Shown here piece after piece: positions 1-6,814 of a stretch of 11,164 nt of DNA. The notes below the pieces were generated by a model, which worked only from the letters and a program-made list of their open reading frames with translations, was not told the origin of the DNA and ran no database searches. Position numbers and translations under genes: made by a program. Positions within the stretch are counted from its first letter, which is position 1. Every line of letters begins with the position of its first letter. The DNA is from Rugosibacter sp. (GTDB lineage Bacteria > Pseudomonadota > Gammaproteobacteria > Burkholderiales > Rhodocyclaceae): NCBI GenBank assembly GCA_023257495.1, contig JALRCC010000006.1, forward strand, positions 1-11,164, written 5' to 3'.

Positions 1-1598
1 AGCTCATTGAAAGCCTGGGCATTGATCGGGCGCGTGGATTGTTAACCCGCATGGGTTATCTGGCGGGAAGCAAAGACGCAGAGCTGGTGAATAGCGTGCG
101 CAAAGACAGCAGCGTTTATGACGCATTTTCCATCGGGCCGCAGCTTCATGCTTTGGAGGGTGTGGTCAGAGTGGAGCCGGTGATCGTTGATGTTGATGTG
201 GCGCGCGGCCGGTTTTATACCGAATTTTTGTGGTGGGGCTCGATAGAGGATGAGGCGCATGCGGCAGATTATGGGGTAGCGGCAGACCCGGTTTGCTGGA
301 TGCAAATTGGGTATGCCTCAGGCTACAGCAGTGCATTTTTTGGCCGACGCGTGATTTACCGGGAGGTGGAATGTGGTGCGATGGGGCACGATGCCTGCCG
401 CATTGTTGGCAAGCCGGTGGATGACTGGCCTGGTGTGCAAGAAGATTTACGTTATTTCGATGCACAACCGTTTGCCAATCGAAAAATCATTAGCCTGGGC
501 GAGCAGAGTGTGGTTACCCCTAGTGATTTTGGACAAGTTCCTGTAATAGAAAGTCACCACAAGTCGCGTTTTAAGGGGCGTCAGCTCATTGGTATTTCGG
601 CCGCTTTCAATAGTGTGTGTCATATGATCGACCGGGTAGCGGATACGACCGCGCCGGTTCTCTTGCTCGGCGAGACAGGCGTAGGTAAAGAGATTTTTGC
701 GCAAACGCTGCATGCCGTGAGTCCGCGTGCAGAAAAACCCTTTGTTGCGATTAACTGTGCGGCGATTCCTGAGACTTTGCTGGAGACGGATTTATTCGGC
801 GTAGAGAAGGGGGCTTTTACCGGTGCGACCATTTCTCGGCCGGGACGCTTCGAGTTGGCGGATACCGGCTCCTTGTTTCTTGACGAGATCGGCTGTTTGA
901 GTCTGGCGGCACAAGGCAAACTGTTGCGGGTATTGCAAGAAGGCGAGGTAGAGCGCGTTGGTGGCACAAAGTCGCGCCATCTGGATGTGCGCATCATCGC
1001 AGCAACCAATACTGATCTTGAATTAGCGGTTGCCAAAGGCAGCTTTCGGCAGGATTTAATGTTCCGCTTGAATATTTTTCCGATTGCGATTCCTCCGTTG
1101 CGCGAGCGGAGGGAGGATATTCCTATTCTGGCGGATTACTTTTTGCGGCGTTATTGCGACATCCATAAACGACATCGCACGGGGTTCACCGAACGTGCGC
1201 TCGATGCGCTGCTTTCGTATGACTGGCCAGGAAATGTGCGCGAGGTTGAAAATATCGTGGAACGCGCGATTATTCTTTCTGCCGAAGGCGGGGCCATGGA
1301 TATTGGACATTTGCCTGCTGCGGTTGCGGCCGGGGTGGGTTTGCCACGACCGGCGGCACAGTCTGTATTGGCCAGTTCAGCACTGGACGTGGCTCATGAT
1401 GCCCGCTCATCTGCTACGGGTACTGCACGTTATGGGGATGCGCCGTATGCCATTACGGCATCTTCCTTGCAGGCGGCGATAGAGCATCATCGGGGTAATT
1501 TGTCTGCCGTGGCCAGAGCTTTGGGGGTTACACGCCCGCGAGTAGCCTATCAGGCAAAGAAGCTCGGACTGGAGTCGCTGCTGCGGGGGAGAACATAG
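1..1598 (+). CDS. XylR/DmpR-family sigma-54 dependent activator, 5' truncated
   Basis: Cytoplasmic activator that senses an aromatic effector and drives sigma-54 RNA polymerase by ATP hydrolysis. The frame is open back to base 3 (codons read LIESLGIDRARG before the TTG at 39), matching the XylR sensor domain from about residue 54 of that protein as I recall it. The true start therefore lies upstream, perhaps 50 codons away; the TTG at 39 and ATG at 51 are internal. Counting from 39, residues 85-130 are the V4R part of the sensor, with the Cys pair of ECGAMGHDAC at 112 and 120. The AAA+ domain follows: Walker A GETGVGKE 211-218, the sigma-54 contact loop GAFTGA 258-263 and Walker B GSLFLDEI 277-284. 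A Fis-type helix-turn-helix occupies about 476-509. All core motifs are intact, so the protein should be active. It is convergent with the monooxygenase gene, not divergent. The effector cannot be read from sequence. Confidence 0.95.
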   Translation, partial: LIESLGIDRARGLLTRMGYLAGSKDAELVNSVRKDSSVYDAFSIGPQLHALEGVVRVEPVIVDVDVARGRFYTEFLWWGSIEDEAHAADYGVAADPVCWMQIGYASGYSSAFFGRRVIYREVECGAMGHDACRIVGKPVDDWPGVQEDLRYFDAQPFANRKIISLGEQSVVTPSDFGQVPVIESHHKSRFKGRQLIGISAAFNSVCHMIDRVADTTAPVLLLGETGVGKEIFAQTLHAVSPRAEKPFVAINCAAIPETLLETDLFGVEKGAFTGATISRPGRFELADTGSLFLDEIGCLSLAAQGKLLRVLQEGEVERVGGTKSRHLDVRIIAATNTDLELAVAKGSFRQDLMFRLNIFPIAIPPLRERREDIPILADYFLRRYCDIHKRHRTGFTERALDALLSYDWPGNVREVENIVERAIILSAEGGAMDIGHLPAAVAAGVGLPRPAAQSVLASSALDVAHDARSSATGTARYGDAPYAITASSLQAAIEHHRGNLSAVARALGVTRPRVAYQAKKLGLESLLRGRT

Positions 1599-1685
1599 AA
1601 AAGAAAGCGAAGAAAGCGCAAAATTTCACCTTTTCGCCGTCTCGCCAGCGCCGACTTTTTAATCAGACCGATTGTAAACGCACTA

Positions 1686-1710
1686 TGGCGCAACAAGACT
1701 TGTTGCGCCA
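1686..1710. terminator. Perfect 11-bp palindrome between convergent genes
   Basis: TGGCGCAACAA (1686-1696) and TTGTTGCGCCA (1700-1710) are exact reverse complements around the 3-base loop GAC. The hairpin lies 29 bases past the stop of the minus-strand monooxygenase and 87 bases past the stop of the plus-strand regulator, so it could end both transcripts. Neither side has a run of T after the stem, so it is not a textbook intrinsic terminator. It may instead be a 3' mRNA stabilising stem or a protein-binding palindrome. Confidence 0.5.
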
Positions 1711-1739
1711 GAGAGCGTGTTGATTAGAACGATGAAGCC

Positions 1740-3293
1740 TTACTTTTTACCAAACAGGCCGACGTCGGTTGGGTTGATGAGATCAGGGGCTGTCCAGCCA
1801 TTGAGGTCATATTCATTGAGGCAGGTGTCGACAAATCCCTTGAGCTGATCTATTTTTCCCGTCGCGGTAGCGTAGCCGAGTGTTTGTATCCGGTTATCTT
1901 CGTGATTGCCAGCGTAGTTGCGTTCATACAGTTCATGTCGGCTGCCAAACTCAGTGCCAATGGCATCCCAGAGCAACTTGAGCGTTTTTACCCGGCTCTC
2001 GGCGCTAATGCCATTGGATCCGCGCACAAAGCGATCAAGGTAAGGACGTGTATCCGGATTGAGGAAATCAGCGGCGTGCGATGGCAAGTAGACAAGTGCA
2101 GCGCCGAGGTCTTTTTCGATCAGATCCTTGATCATTGGGTAGGCCATGGGTGCAAAAACACGATAAGCGCTGGCGGCTTCGTTATTGACCTGGACAGAAT
2201 CTTTGCCCCACGGTTCTGGGTTGCGTGCCATGGCTTCCGTGAGGCTCCAGAACAAGTTGCGCCAGGCCAGCACTTCGCCAATACGCCCCTGCACGCCACG
2301 AAACTCGTTAGCTCCGGTGGTTTCAGTGGCTTTGATAAACAAGCCGGTAATGAAATCAAGCTTCACCGCCAGTCGCGTGCAACCATGAAACAAGGCGCGC
2401 GACATGAAGCCTGAGCCAAAAATGAAGTTATTGACGACATTGATGTCGCGATAGGCAAAGACATTTTCCCAAGGCACTAGCACCTTGTCGAGCACGAGGA
2501 CAGAGTCGTTTTCGTCCATGCGGCTGGAGAGCGGGTAATCAAACGGTGTGCCCATGACGGCTGCGGCATATTCGTATGAGGTGCGGCAGATAATTTTCAG
2601 GCCAGGCGAATTCATGGGCAGGGTGAAAATCAAAGCAAAGCGAGGATCTTTGACGGGAACACCGTATAAACCAACAAAATTCTGATGAGTTAGCGCTGAA
2701 TTGGTAGCAACGACTTTGGCGCCTGACACGATAATGCCAGCATCCGTTTCGCGCTCCACATGCACGCAGATATCTTCTATTTCAGATGATCCTTTGTTAC
2801 GATCAATTGGCGGGTTAACAATGGCATGGTTCCAGTAGAGCAGGCTCTCCTGGGTTTTCTTGTACCAGGCTCGTGCATTCCCTTCATACTCGCCAAAAAA
2901 CTCGGGGATGGCGCCCATTGCGGCAATAAAGCTGGCTTTGTAATCTGGTGCACGACCTTGCCAGCCATAGCCAATGCGCTGCCAGGCAGCAATCGCATCG
3001 CGCGATTTAACAAGGTCTTCAGCATTGCGCGGCGCTTTGAAAAAAGGGTGCGTAATGCCACCACTGCCTGTATCGGTTGGCACGGCCAACTGGCTATTTT
3101 TAGCTGGATCATGCATCGCGTCGTAAAGCCGTGCAGTCATCCGCGCTGAGTTACGAAAGGCCGGGTGGGTGGTGACATCTTTGACTCGCTCGCCAAAAAT
3201 ATACACTTCACGCCCATCCTTCAGGCTTTCCAGATATTCGTCTCCCGTCATCGGGCGGGTAACGGCAGTTTCTGCATTTTCTTTTTGTGTCAT
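1740..3293 (-). CDS. HpaB/TftD-type FADH2-dependent aromatic monooxygenase, large component
   Basis: 517 aa, the usual size for the 4-hydroxyphenylacetate 3-hydroxylase family (HpaB, TcpA, HadA, TftD). These enzymes use reduced FAD from a separate reductase and O2 to hydroxylate phenols, some with loss of halide or nitro groups. The N-terminus opens with the family motif [16 protein letters not shown] (residues 16-31). GRAPDY (113-118) and NHAIVNP (155-161) supply Arg114, Tyr118 and His156, which match active-site residues Arg100, Tyr104 and His142 of Thermus Hpa[12 protein letters not shown] (251-261) and VLVPWENVF (271-279) are the FAD-domain signatures. A GGGGAAAAG ribosome site precedes the ATG. 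By eye it is closer to HpaB than to TftD. It is the last gene of the minus-strand run, 86 bases after the SRPBCC gene. No flavin reductase gene is in the window. Family is sure; substrate unknown. Confidence 0.92.
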   Translation of the reverse strand: MTQKENAETAVTRPMTGDEYLESLKDGREVYIFGERVKDVTTHPAFRNSARMTARLYDAMHDPAKNSQLAVPTDTGSGGITHPFFKAPRNAEDLVKSRDAIAAWQRIGYGWQGRAPDYKASFIAAMGAIPEFFGEYEGNARAWYKKTQESLLYWNHAIVNPPIDRNKGSSEIEDICVHVERETDAGIIVSGAKVVATNSALTHQNFVGLYGVPVKDPRFALIFTLPMNSPGLKIICRTSYEYAAAVMGTPFDYPLSSRMDENDSVLVLDKVLVPWENVFAYRDINVVNNFIFGSGFMSRALFHGCTRLAVKLDFITGLFIKATETTGANEFRGVQGRIGEVLAWRNLFWSLTEAMARNPEPWGKDSVQVNNEAASAYRVFAPMAYPMIKDLIEKDLGAALVYLPSHAADFLNPDTRPYLDRFVRGSNGISAESRVKTLKLLWDAIGTEFGSRHELYERNYAGNHEDNRIQTLGYATATGKIDQLKGFVDTCLNEYDLNGWTAPDLINPTDVGLFGKK

Positions 3294-3322
3294 CTTTTCC
3301 CCATAGGTCTAAAAGACCAGTT

Positions 3323-3359
3323 ACCTGTCGTCAAGTGTTTTATGTCCCAGACGACAGGT
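3323..3359. repeat. 9-bp inverted repeat before the monooxygenase gene
   Basis: ACCTGTCGT (3323-3331) and ACGACAGGT (3351-3359) are exact reverse complements separated by 19 bases. The pair fills most of the 86-base gap between the SRPBCC and monooxygenase genes. A second small palindrome, GGTCT-AAA-AGACC (3306-3318), lies between it and the monooxygenase ATG. As RNA these would make stem-loops in the intercistronic leader, affecting transcript processing, attenuation or relative expression. As DNA the repeat could be an operator. No T-run follows, so simple termination is not favoured. Confidence 0.5.
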
Positions 3360-3379
3360 TGGTATGGCAGCTTGGTAGC

Positions 3380-3805
3380 TTAGGCGTGCAGTTTCACGAG
3401 TTGGTCAATCCCTGCGTTGTAAAGACCTTCAACCATGCCAATGACATCAGCCTCAGGAGCACCAACGACGACAAAAGTGGATGACCAGCTCACGGTGCAG
3501 CGGTTGTTGCCAAGGTCACGCACTGCCAGTTCGCCAAGATAATCCTGAAAGGGGACGGGTGCTTCCACTATGGAATAGTGCTGGATGCGTGCCGCGTCGT
3601 CCAGCATTTCCAGGCGCTCACGAAAAATGGCATCGCCTTGTTTAAGGTTGCGAATTGAGCCGATGGTGTTATCCGCCTGGCCAACCAATTCAAACATGGG
3701 TAAAAATTTCGTAACACCAGAAAAATCACGTACGGTTGCCCAAACGGCGGAAGCCGGTGCGGCAATTTCACGGGTGACTTGGACGGTAGATTTTTTATCG
3801 CTCAA
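3380..3805 (-). CDS. SRPBCC (polyketide cyclase/START-like) small protein, TTG start
   Basis: 141 aa of the SRPBCC fold family, which forms a deep hydrophobic pocket and binds or modifies small aromatic or lipid molecules. The typical N-terminal strand and helix read VTREIAAPASAVWATVRDF (residues 10-28), followed by NLKQGDAIFRERLEMLDD and a long C-terminal helix (about 117-139) that closes the pocket. The only plausible start is TTG at 3805: an in-frame TGA lies five codons upstream, the intervening codons hold no ATG or GTG, and GAGGAG stands 8 bases before the TTG. An ATG three bases further up is out of frame. It sits between a GST gene and an aromatic monooxygenase gene, which suggests binding or conversion of a pathway intermediate, but no catalytic residue can be assigned. 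No signal peptide, so cytoplasmic. Confidence 0.85.
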   Translation of the reverse strand: MSDKKSTVQVTREIAAPASAVWATVRDFSGVTKFLPMFELVGQADNTIGSIRNLKQGDAIFRERLEMLDDAARIQHYSIVEAPVPFQDYLGELAVRDLGNNRCTVSWSSTFVVVGAPEADVIGMVEGLYNAGIDQLVKLHA

Positions 3806-3813
3806 AGCATCTT

Positions 3814-3819
3814 CTCCTC
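3814..3819 (-). promoter_or_regulatory. Ribosome binding site that fixes the TTG start
   Basis: On the minus strand GAGGAG is followed by AAGATGCT and then the TTG start at 3805. The 8-base spacing is near ideal for TTG. The ATG inside the spacer (3810-3808) opens only ATG-CTT-TGA, whose stop overlaps the TTG codon. Confidence 0.65.
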
Positions 3820-3840
3820 ACTATTTTTAGTTATGCATGA

Positions 3841-3856
3841 TGCAACAGGCAGCCCC
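3841..3856 (-). promoter_or_regulatory. Candidate sigma-54 (-24/-12) promoter
   Basis: The minus strand reads GGGGCTGCCTGTTGCA. Against the consensus TGGCACGNNNNTTGCW, the invariant GG and GC dinucleotides are present at exactly the required spacing and the -12 box TTGCA is perfect. The -24 box is weak after GG (GCTG in place of CACG). Transcription would begin near 3830, about 25 bases before the TTG start of the SRPBCC gene, and would include the monooxygenase gene. This fits control by the XylR-type activator encoded in the window. I could not recognise a clear upstream activator site. The match could be chance. Confidence 0.4.
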
Positions 3857-3883
3857 GGAAAATTGACTAGTTGGGGCTACCTG
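3846..3883. repeat. Imperfect 11-bp inverted repeat after the GST gene
   Basis: CAGGCAGCCCC (3846-3856) pairs with GGGGCTACCTG (3873-3883) with one mismatch and a 16-base loop. It starts 46 bases beyond the GST stop on the minus strand and could act as a transcript-ending or stabilising stem for the channel-GST message. No T-run follows. One arm overlaps the candidate -24 element of the next transcript. Confidence 0.45.
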
Positions 3884-3928
3884 CTGATTTTTCTACTACT
3901 CTGCGACTGTGCTGCTTTCAGGCATGCC

Positions 3929-4546
3929 TTAAGCGGAGGGAATCAGGCCTTCTGCCTTGAGTGCGGCTTGCACAGCGGGACGCATGAAGATGCGGCCATG
4001 GTATTCCTTCAATACAGGCCATTTGCCGATATCCAGTCCTACATATTGTCCCCAGCCGAGGATGGTGAATAAATACGCATCGGCAATGGTGAAGTTGTCT
4101 CCGACGAGAAATTGCTTGCCAGTGAGTTGCGTAGCGACATAGCCCAGGCGACGTTCTACAGTCTCAAGAGAGGCTTTTTTCCAGTCTTCCGATGCAGCAG
4201 GGTTGAAGAGGGGCGAAAAGCTTTTGTGCAGTTCCGTGCCTAAAAAAGTCAGCCATTCTTGCAGGCGGTAACGTTCCATCGAACCGTTGGCGGGGGCCAG
4301 TTTTTTTTCCGGTACACGGTCAGCCAGGTATTGGTTGATTGCAGGGCCTTCGGTGAGCAGTTGGCCATCATCCAGCACCAGCGCGGGAACATAACCTTTG
4401 GCATTGATTTGATTAAAGTCTTTGCCAGTACCGGTCTGCTTGCCGCCACGCAGGTCAACGGTTTCTGATTCATAGGCAAGACCAGATTCTTCGAGCACAA
4501 TGTGTGGCGCTAGCGAGCAGGCGCCAGGGGCGTAATACAGTTTCAT
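3929..4546 (-). CDS. Beta-class glutathione S-transferase
   Basis: 205 aa cytosolic GST. Glutathione transferases conjugate glutathione to electrophiles such as epoxides and halo-aromatics, or isomerise ring-cleavage products. The N-terminal thioredoxin-like domain begins MKLYYAPGACSLAPHIVL, which places Cys10 at the position of the catalytic Cys of Proteus beta-class GST. His107 in TELHKSFSPLF matches its second key residue. The motif EGPAINQYLAD (66-76) holds the glutathione-contact Glu-Gly-Pro segment, and FTIADAYLFT in the C-terminal helical domain is the N-capping box. AGGAGAG lies 8 bases before the ATG. It follows the outer-membrane channel gene by 123 bases and precedes the SRPBCC gene by 123 bases. 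Placement next to a ring monooxygenase resembles chlorophenol and similar catabolic clusters that carry a GST, so a catabolic role is possible. A general detoxification role cannot be excluded. Confidence 0.92.
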   Translation of the reverse strand: MKLYYAPGACSLAPHIVLEESGLAYESETVDLRGGKQTGTGKDFNQINAKGYVPALVLDDGQLLTEGPAINQYLADRVPEKKLAPANGSMERYRLQEWLTFLGTELHKSFSPLFNPAASEDWKKASLETVERRLGYVATQLTGKQFLVGDNFTIADAYLFTILGWGQYVGLDIGKWPVLKEYHGRIFMRPAVQAALKAEGLIPSA

Positions 4547-4669
4547 GATGCGTTCTCTCCTGTGTGATATGAGTTAAAGCGAGGTTTTCAACGGGACAAA
4601 CCTGCACATTCTGCAGAGCCAATTGAGGTTTTTATTTTATATCTTATTCCTGTACCGAGACATTTCTTA

Positions 4670-5989
4670 TTACAAATGCCAGCTCCAGGCAGCGCTCAAG
4701 GTGTTGACGTACGGTGTCACTGATTCCGTAGCACCAGGGAATAACGCCGAAGGTCCTTGATACGTGCCTTTGTAAAATCGTGAGGCCGCCATATGAAATT
4801 CGTCACCTTGGTCTGTCTTCCAGCTAAAGCCCACACTTGCTTGACGGAAAGGGCTGGGTGTCAGGATGCTAAAACTGACTGCATTAATGTCATTGTCATA
4901 GGGCTTTTTACCGTAGACAAACCCCGTGCGTAAAGTGAGTTTGGGGGACGCAGCATAAGCTACGCCCAGTTTGAAGTTTGTTTGATTATGCCGCCAGCCA
5001 AAGCCACTACCCGAAGCGCTGCCAAGTGGGTTGCTTACCGGATTATTCAGTGTATTCAAAAGGCTGTTGCTGAGGGCTTTGACATCTCCAAAATTGATCC
5101 GCTGCACATCAAAAGCCACCAGCCAGCCAGCGACAGGCTTGATTGCAACCCCAAGGCTGTAATTTGACGGAATATCGAAACTACCTTCAGCAAACAAGCC
5201 TTTGTATTTGTCAAAGTCCTGCATATAAATTTTGCTTGAGTAGGCAGCCCCCAGGTTTAGCCACGAGTTGATCTCGCCATACCAGCCAATGCGTACGCCG
5301 CCGCCAAAGGCATAGTCAAAGCCCCGATTGGTGACTTTGTCCGGGTAGAGCGAGGTGGGAGCGAAAGCCTGCAGTCCAAAAGATTTGAAACGTTCCAAGG
5401 TGAGAAGCGGCGAGATGCCAATACTATATCCGGGTGCGATCTTCCACGCGGCTGTTGGTGCGACAATGAGTTGCGCCAGATCAAAGCCGGCTTCATAGCA
5501 GCCACCAAAAAAATTACCTGGCGTAGCACCGCATTGCGCTGGATTATTGTTGGTATTGGGAACACCCGTTGAGTCGTTATATTCGCTGTTGAGCCCGCCA
5601 TTGGCGTAAACAGTCACACCGAGTGATAACTGATCATTCATCCGGTGAGCATAGGCAAACTCGGGGATGAGAAACAAAGAATTTTTGCTGTCCGATGAAA
5701 AGTCAAAGGGGGTGCCGGAACCAGTGCGTTCGACTTTGCGATGCGGATTGAATAGTTCAGCACCTGCTTCGAAACGGTCACTGACTGCGCTGAGTTTTGC
5801 CGGGTTGGAAGAGCCAGCAAATGCATCTTCAGCGACGGCAGTGACTGCGCCTGCCATTTGTCGCGCTATGGGCCCATAGCCCAAAGAAAAATAGCCGCCC
5901 CCTGCCACTGCCGCATGAGTGACCAAAAGCGAAAAAAGCGCGAAAAAAATCCGCGCTATATGAAAAATAGGGTTGGTGTTGGTTTGCAT
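4670..5989 (-). CDS. TodX/FadL-family outer-membrane transporter for hydrophobic compounds
   Basis: 439 aa, normal for the FadL/TodX/TbuX family of 14-stranded outer-membrane channels that let fatty acids or aromatic hydrocarbons diffuse laterally into the cell. Residues 1-29 are a Sec signal peptide (hydrophobic IARIFFALFSLLV, cleavage site AVA at 27-29 before GGGYF). The mature N-terminus carries the hatch motif GYFSLGYGPIARQMAGA (32-48), then DAFAG and the conserved SNPAKLS (61-67). The rest alternates polar and hydrophobic residues as in a beta barrel, ending in SAAWSWHL with an aromatic-rich last strand. The usual terminal Phe is Leu here. AGAGGA precedes the ATG. It is the first gene of its minus-strand run and lies 216 bases after the molybdenum operon. 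Together with an aromatic monooxygenase and a XylR-type regulator, aromatic uptake is more likely than fatty-acid uptake, but this is inferred. Confidence 0.9.
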   Translation of the reverse strand: MQTNTNPIFHIARIFFALFSLLVTHAAVAGGGYFSLGYGPIARQMAGAVTAVAEDAFAGSSNPAKLSAVSDRFEAGAELFNPHRKVERTGSGTPFDFSSDSKNSLFLIPEFAYAHRMNDQLSLGVTVYANGGLNSEYNDSTGVPNTNNNPAQCGATPGNFFGGCYEAGFDLAQLIVAPTAAWKIAPGYSIGISPLLTLERFKSFGLQAFAPTSLYPDKVTNRGFDYAFGGGVRIGWYGEINSWLNLGAAYSSKIYMQDFDKYKGLFAEGSFDIPSNYSLGVAIKPVAGWLVAFDVQRINFGDVKALSNSLLNTLNNPVSNPLGSASGSGFGWRHNQTNFKLGVAYAASPKLTLRTGFVYGKKPYDNDINAVSFSILTPSPFRQASVGFSWKTDQGDEFHMAASRFYKGTYQGPSALFPGATESVTPYVNTLSAAWSWHL

Positions 5990-6020
5990 CTGGTTCCTCT
6001 TTTAAGGTATGACAAAAAAT

Positions 6021-6074
6021 AGCGTTGTTTGAATTTATTTTTTATGCAAGTATAAGTTAAATAAATCAAACGCT
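6021..6074. promoter_or_regulatory. Interrupted inverted repeat flanking a possible -10 box upstream of the channel gene
   Basis: The left arm 6021-6040 and the right arm 6059-6074 are reverse complements in three blocks (AGCGT, TTGA, TTTATTT), with 3 and 1 extra bases in the left arm. Between them the minus strand reads TATACT (6054-6049), a 5-of-6 match to a sigma-70 -10 box. I saw no convincing -35. The element lies 32 bases before the channel ATG, so it is either an operator around a promoter or a stem in the 5' leader. Confidence 0.3.
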
Positions 6075-6081
6075 GCGAAAT

Positions 6082-6100
6082 GGCGGCTAAATGCGCCGCC
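6082..6100 (-). terminator. GC-rich hairpin after the molybdenum operon
   Basis: GGCGGC (6082-6087) and GCCGCC (6095-6100) pair exactly around a 7-base loop, about 105 bases past the stop of the last gene of the operon. On the minus strand it is followed by a moderately T-rich stretch containing TTTGATTTATTT, but not an immediate T-run. It probably separates this operon from the channel gene. Confidence 0.4.
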
Positions 6101-6205
6101 TCTTGGCCTCTTTTGAATTTAAAAAACTAGAAGCCGTAATGATTTGTGCCGTGCAACGCTGATCTATGTCGAGCATTATGTTTTCCCTCTGAAGCCTCGC
6201 CGAAT

Positions 6206-6814
6206 TCATGCGCGGATAAAGGGATTCGTCAGTAGATCTCTAGGTGTATCAATATCCGTAAGAACCCCTTGGTCATTGCAAGCGATCAACTCAATATCGG
6301 CCGCATGCCGGTGCAGTATGTCGTGGGCACCGGCGGCGTTGCCATGTAGCGCGCGTAATGCCGTGCCAAAAGATGCAGAAAACCCAACTGGATGGCCGCG
6401 CCTACCCTGATAAACCGGGGCGGCAATGGGGCTGCCATTTTTTAGTGCAGCCAGCACTCGGGTAATTGTCGCAGGCTGGATGAAGGGCATATCCGCTAGC
6501 GCGATGAGCCAGCCTTGGGCATCATTGGCAGCGGCAATACCGGCGGCGATGCTCAGACCCATGCCGCCATTCGTCTGGGCAAGTGTGACGGTTTGTATGC
6601 CCTGCGCCGCAAGTTGTTTGATCAGGCTGTGCTGGTCTGGCCGCACCACGGCGATGGTTTTCGGCAACACGCGCTGGAGAGTGGCGGCGCTGATACAAGC
6701 CATGGGTGCCATGGAGAGGCCAGAGGCGAGCGGATGCATCAGCTTGTCGGCACCAAATCGTTGCGAGCGGCCAGCGGCGAGCAGAATGCCGCAGTAATCG
6801 GCCGTGCTGTTCAT
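6206..6814 (-). CDS. MocA-like molybdenum cofactor cytidylyltransferase (MobA-like NTP transferase)
   Basis: 202 aa, the length typical of MocA/PucB-like nucleotidyltransferases. MocA uses CTP to turn Mo-molybdopterin into the cytosine dinucleotide cofactor required by most bacterial molybdenum hydroxylases. The N-terminal GILLAAGRSQRFGADK (residues 9-24) is the nucleotide-binding loop of the MobA-like fold. GGMGLSIAAG is the second conserved loop, ALADMPFI carries the metal-binding Asp, GRRGHPVGF is typical of the MocA branch, and DIDTPRD lies near the C-terminus. The ATG overlaps the xdhC stop in an ATGA junction (6811-6814), so the two are translationally coupled. Last gene of the operon, presumably dedicated to the molybdenum hydroxylase encoded upstream. 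Cytidylyl rather than guanylyl transfer is inferred from the branch motifs and the context. Confidence 0.9.
   Translation of the reverse strand: MNSTADYCGILLAAGRSQRFGADKLMHPLASGLSMAPMACISAATLQRVLPKTIAVVRPDQHSLIKQLAAQGIQTVTLAQTNGGMGLSIAAGIAAANDAQGWLIALADMPFIQPATITRVLAALKNGSPIAAPVYQGRRGHPVGFSASFGTALRALHGNAAGAHDILHRHAADIELIACNDQGVLTDIDTPRDLLTNPFIRA

Noticed and set aside
1601..1618. Two tandem copies of AAGAAAGCG after the regulator stop
   Set aside because: A two-copy 9-base repeat is too short to interpret; no iteron-like array or other copies seen nearby.
1884..2414. Plus-strand 176-codon open frame
   Set aside because: Shadow of the monooxygenase gene on the other strand, without protein family features.
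6099..6112. GG-N10-GC match on the minus strand as a second sigma-54 promoter upstream of the channel gene
   Set aside because: Only the GG and GC pairs fit; both the rest of the -24 box and the TT of the -12 box are wrong.
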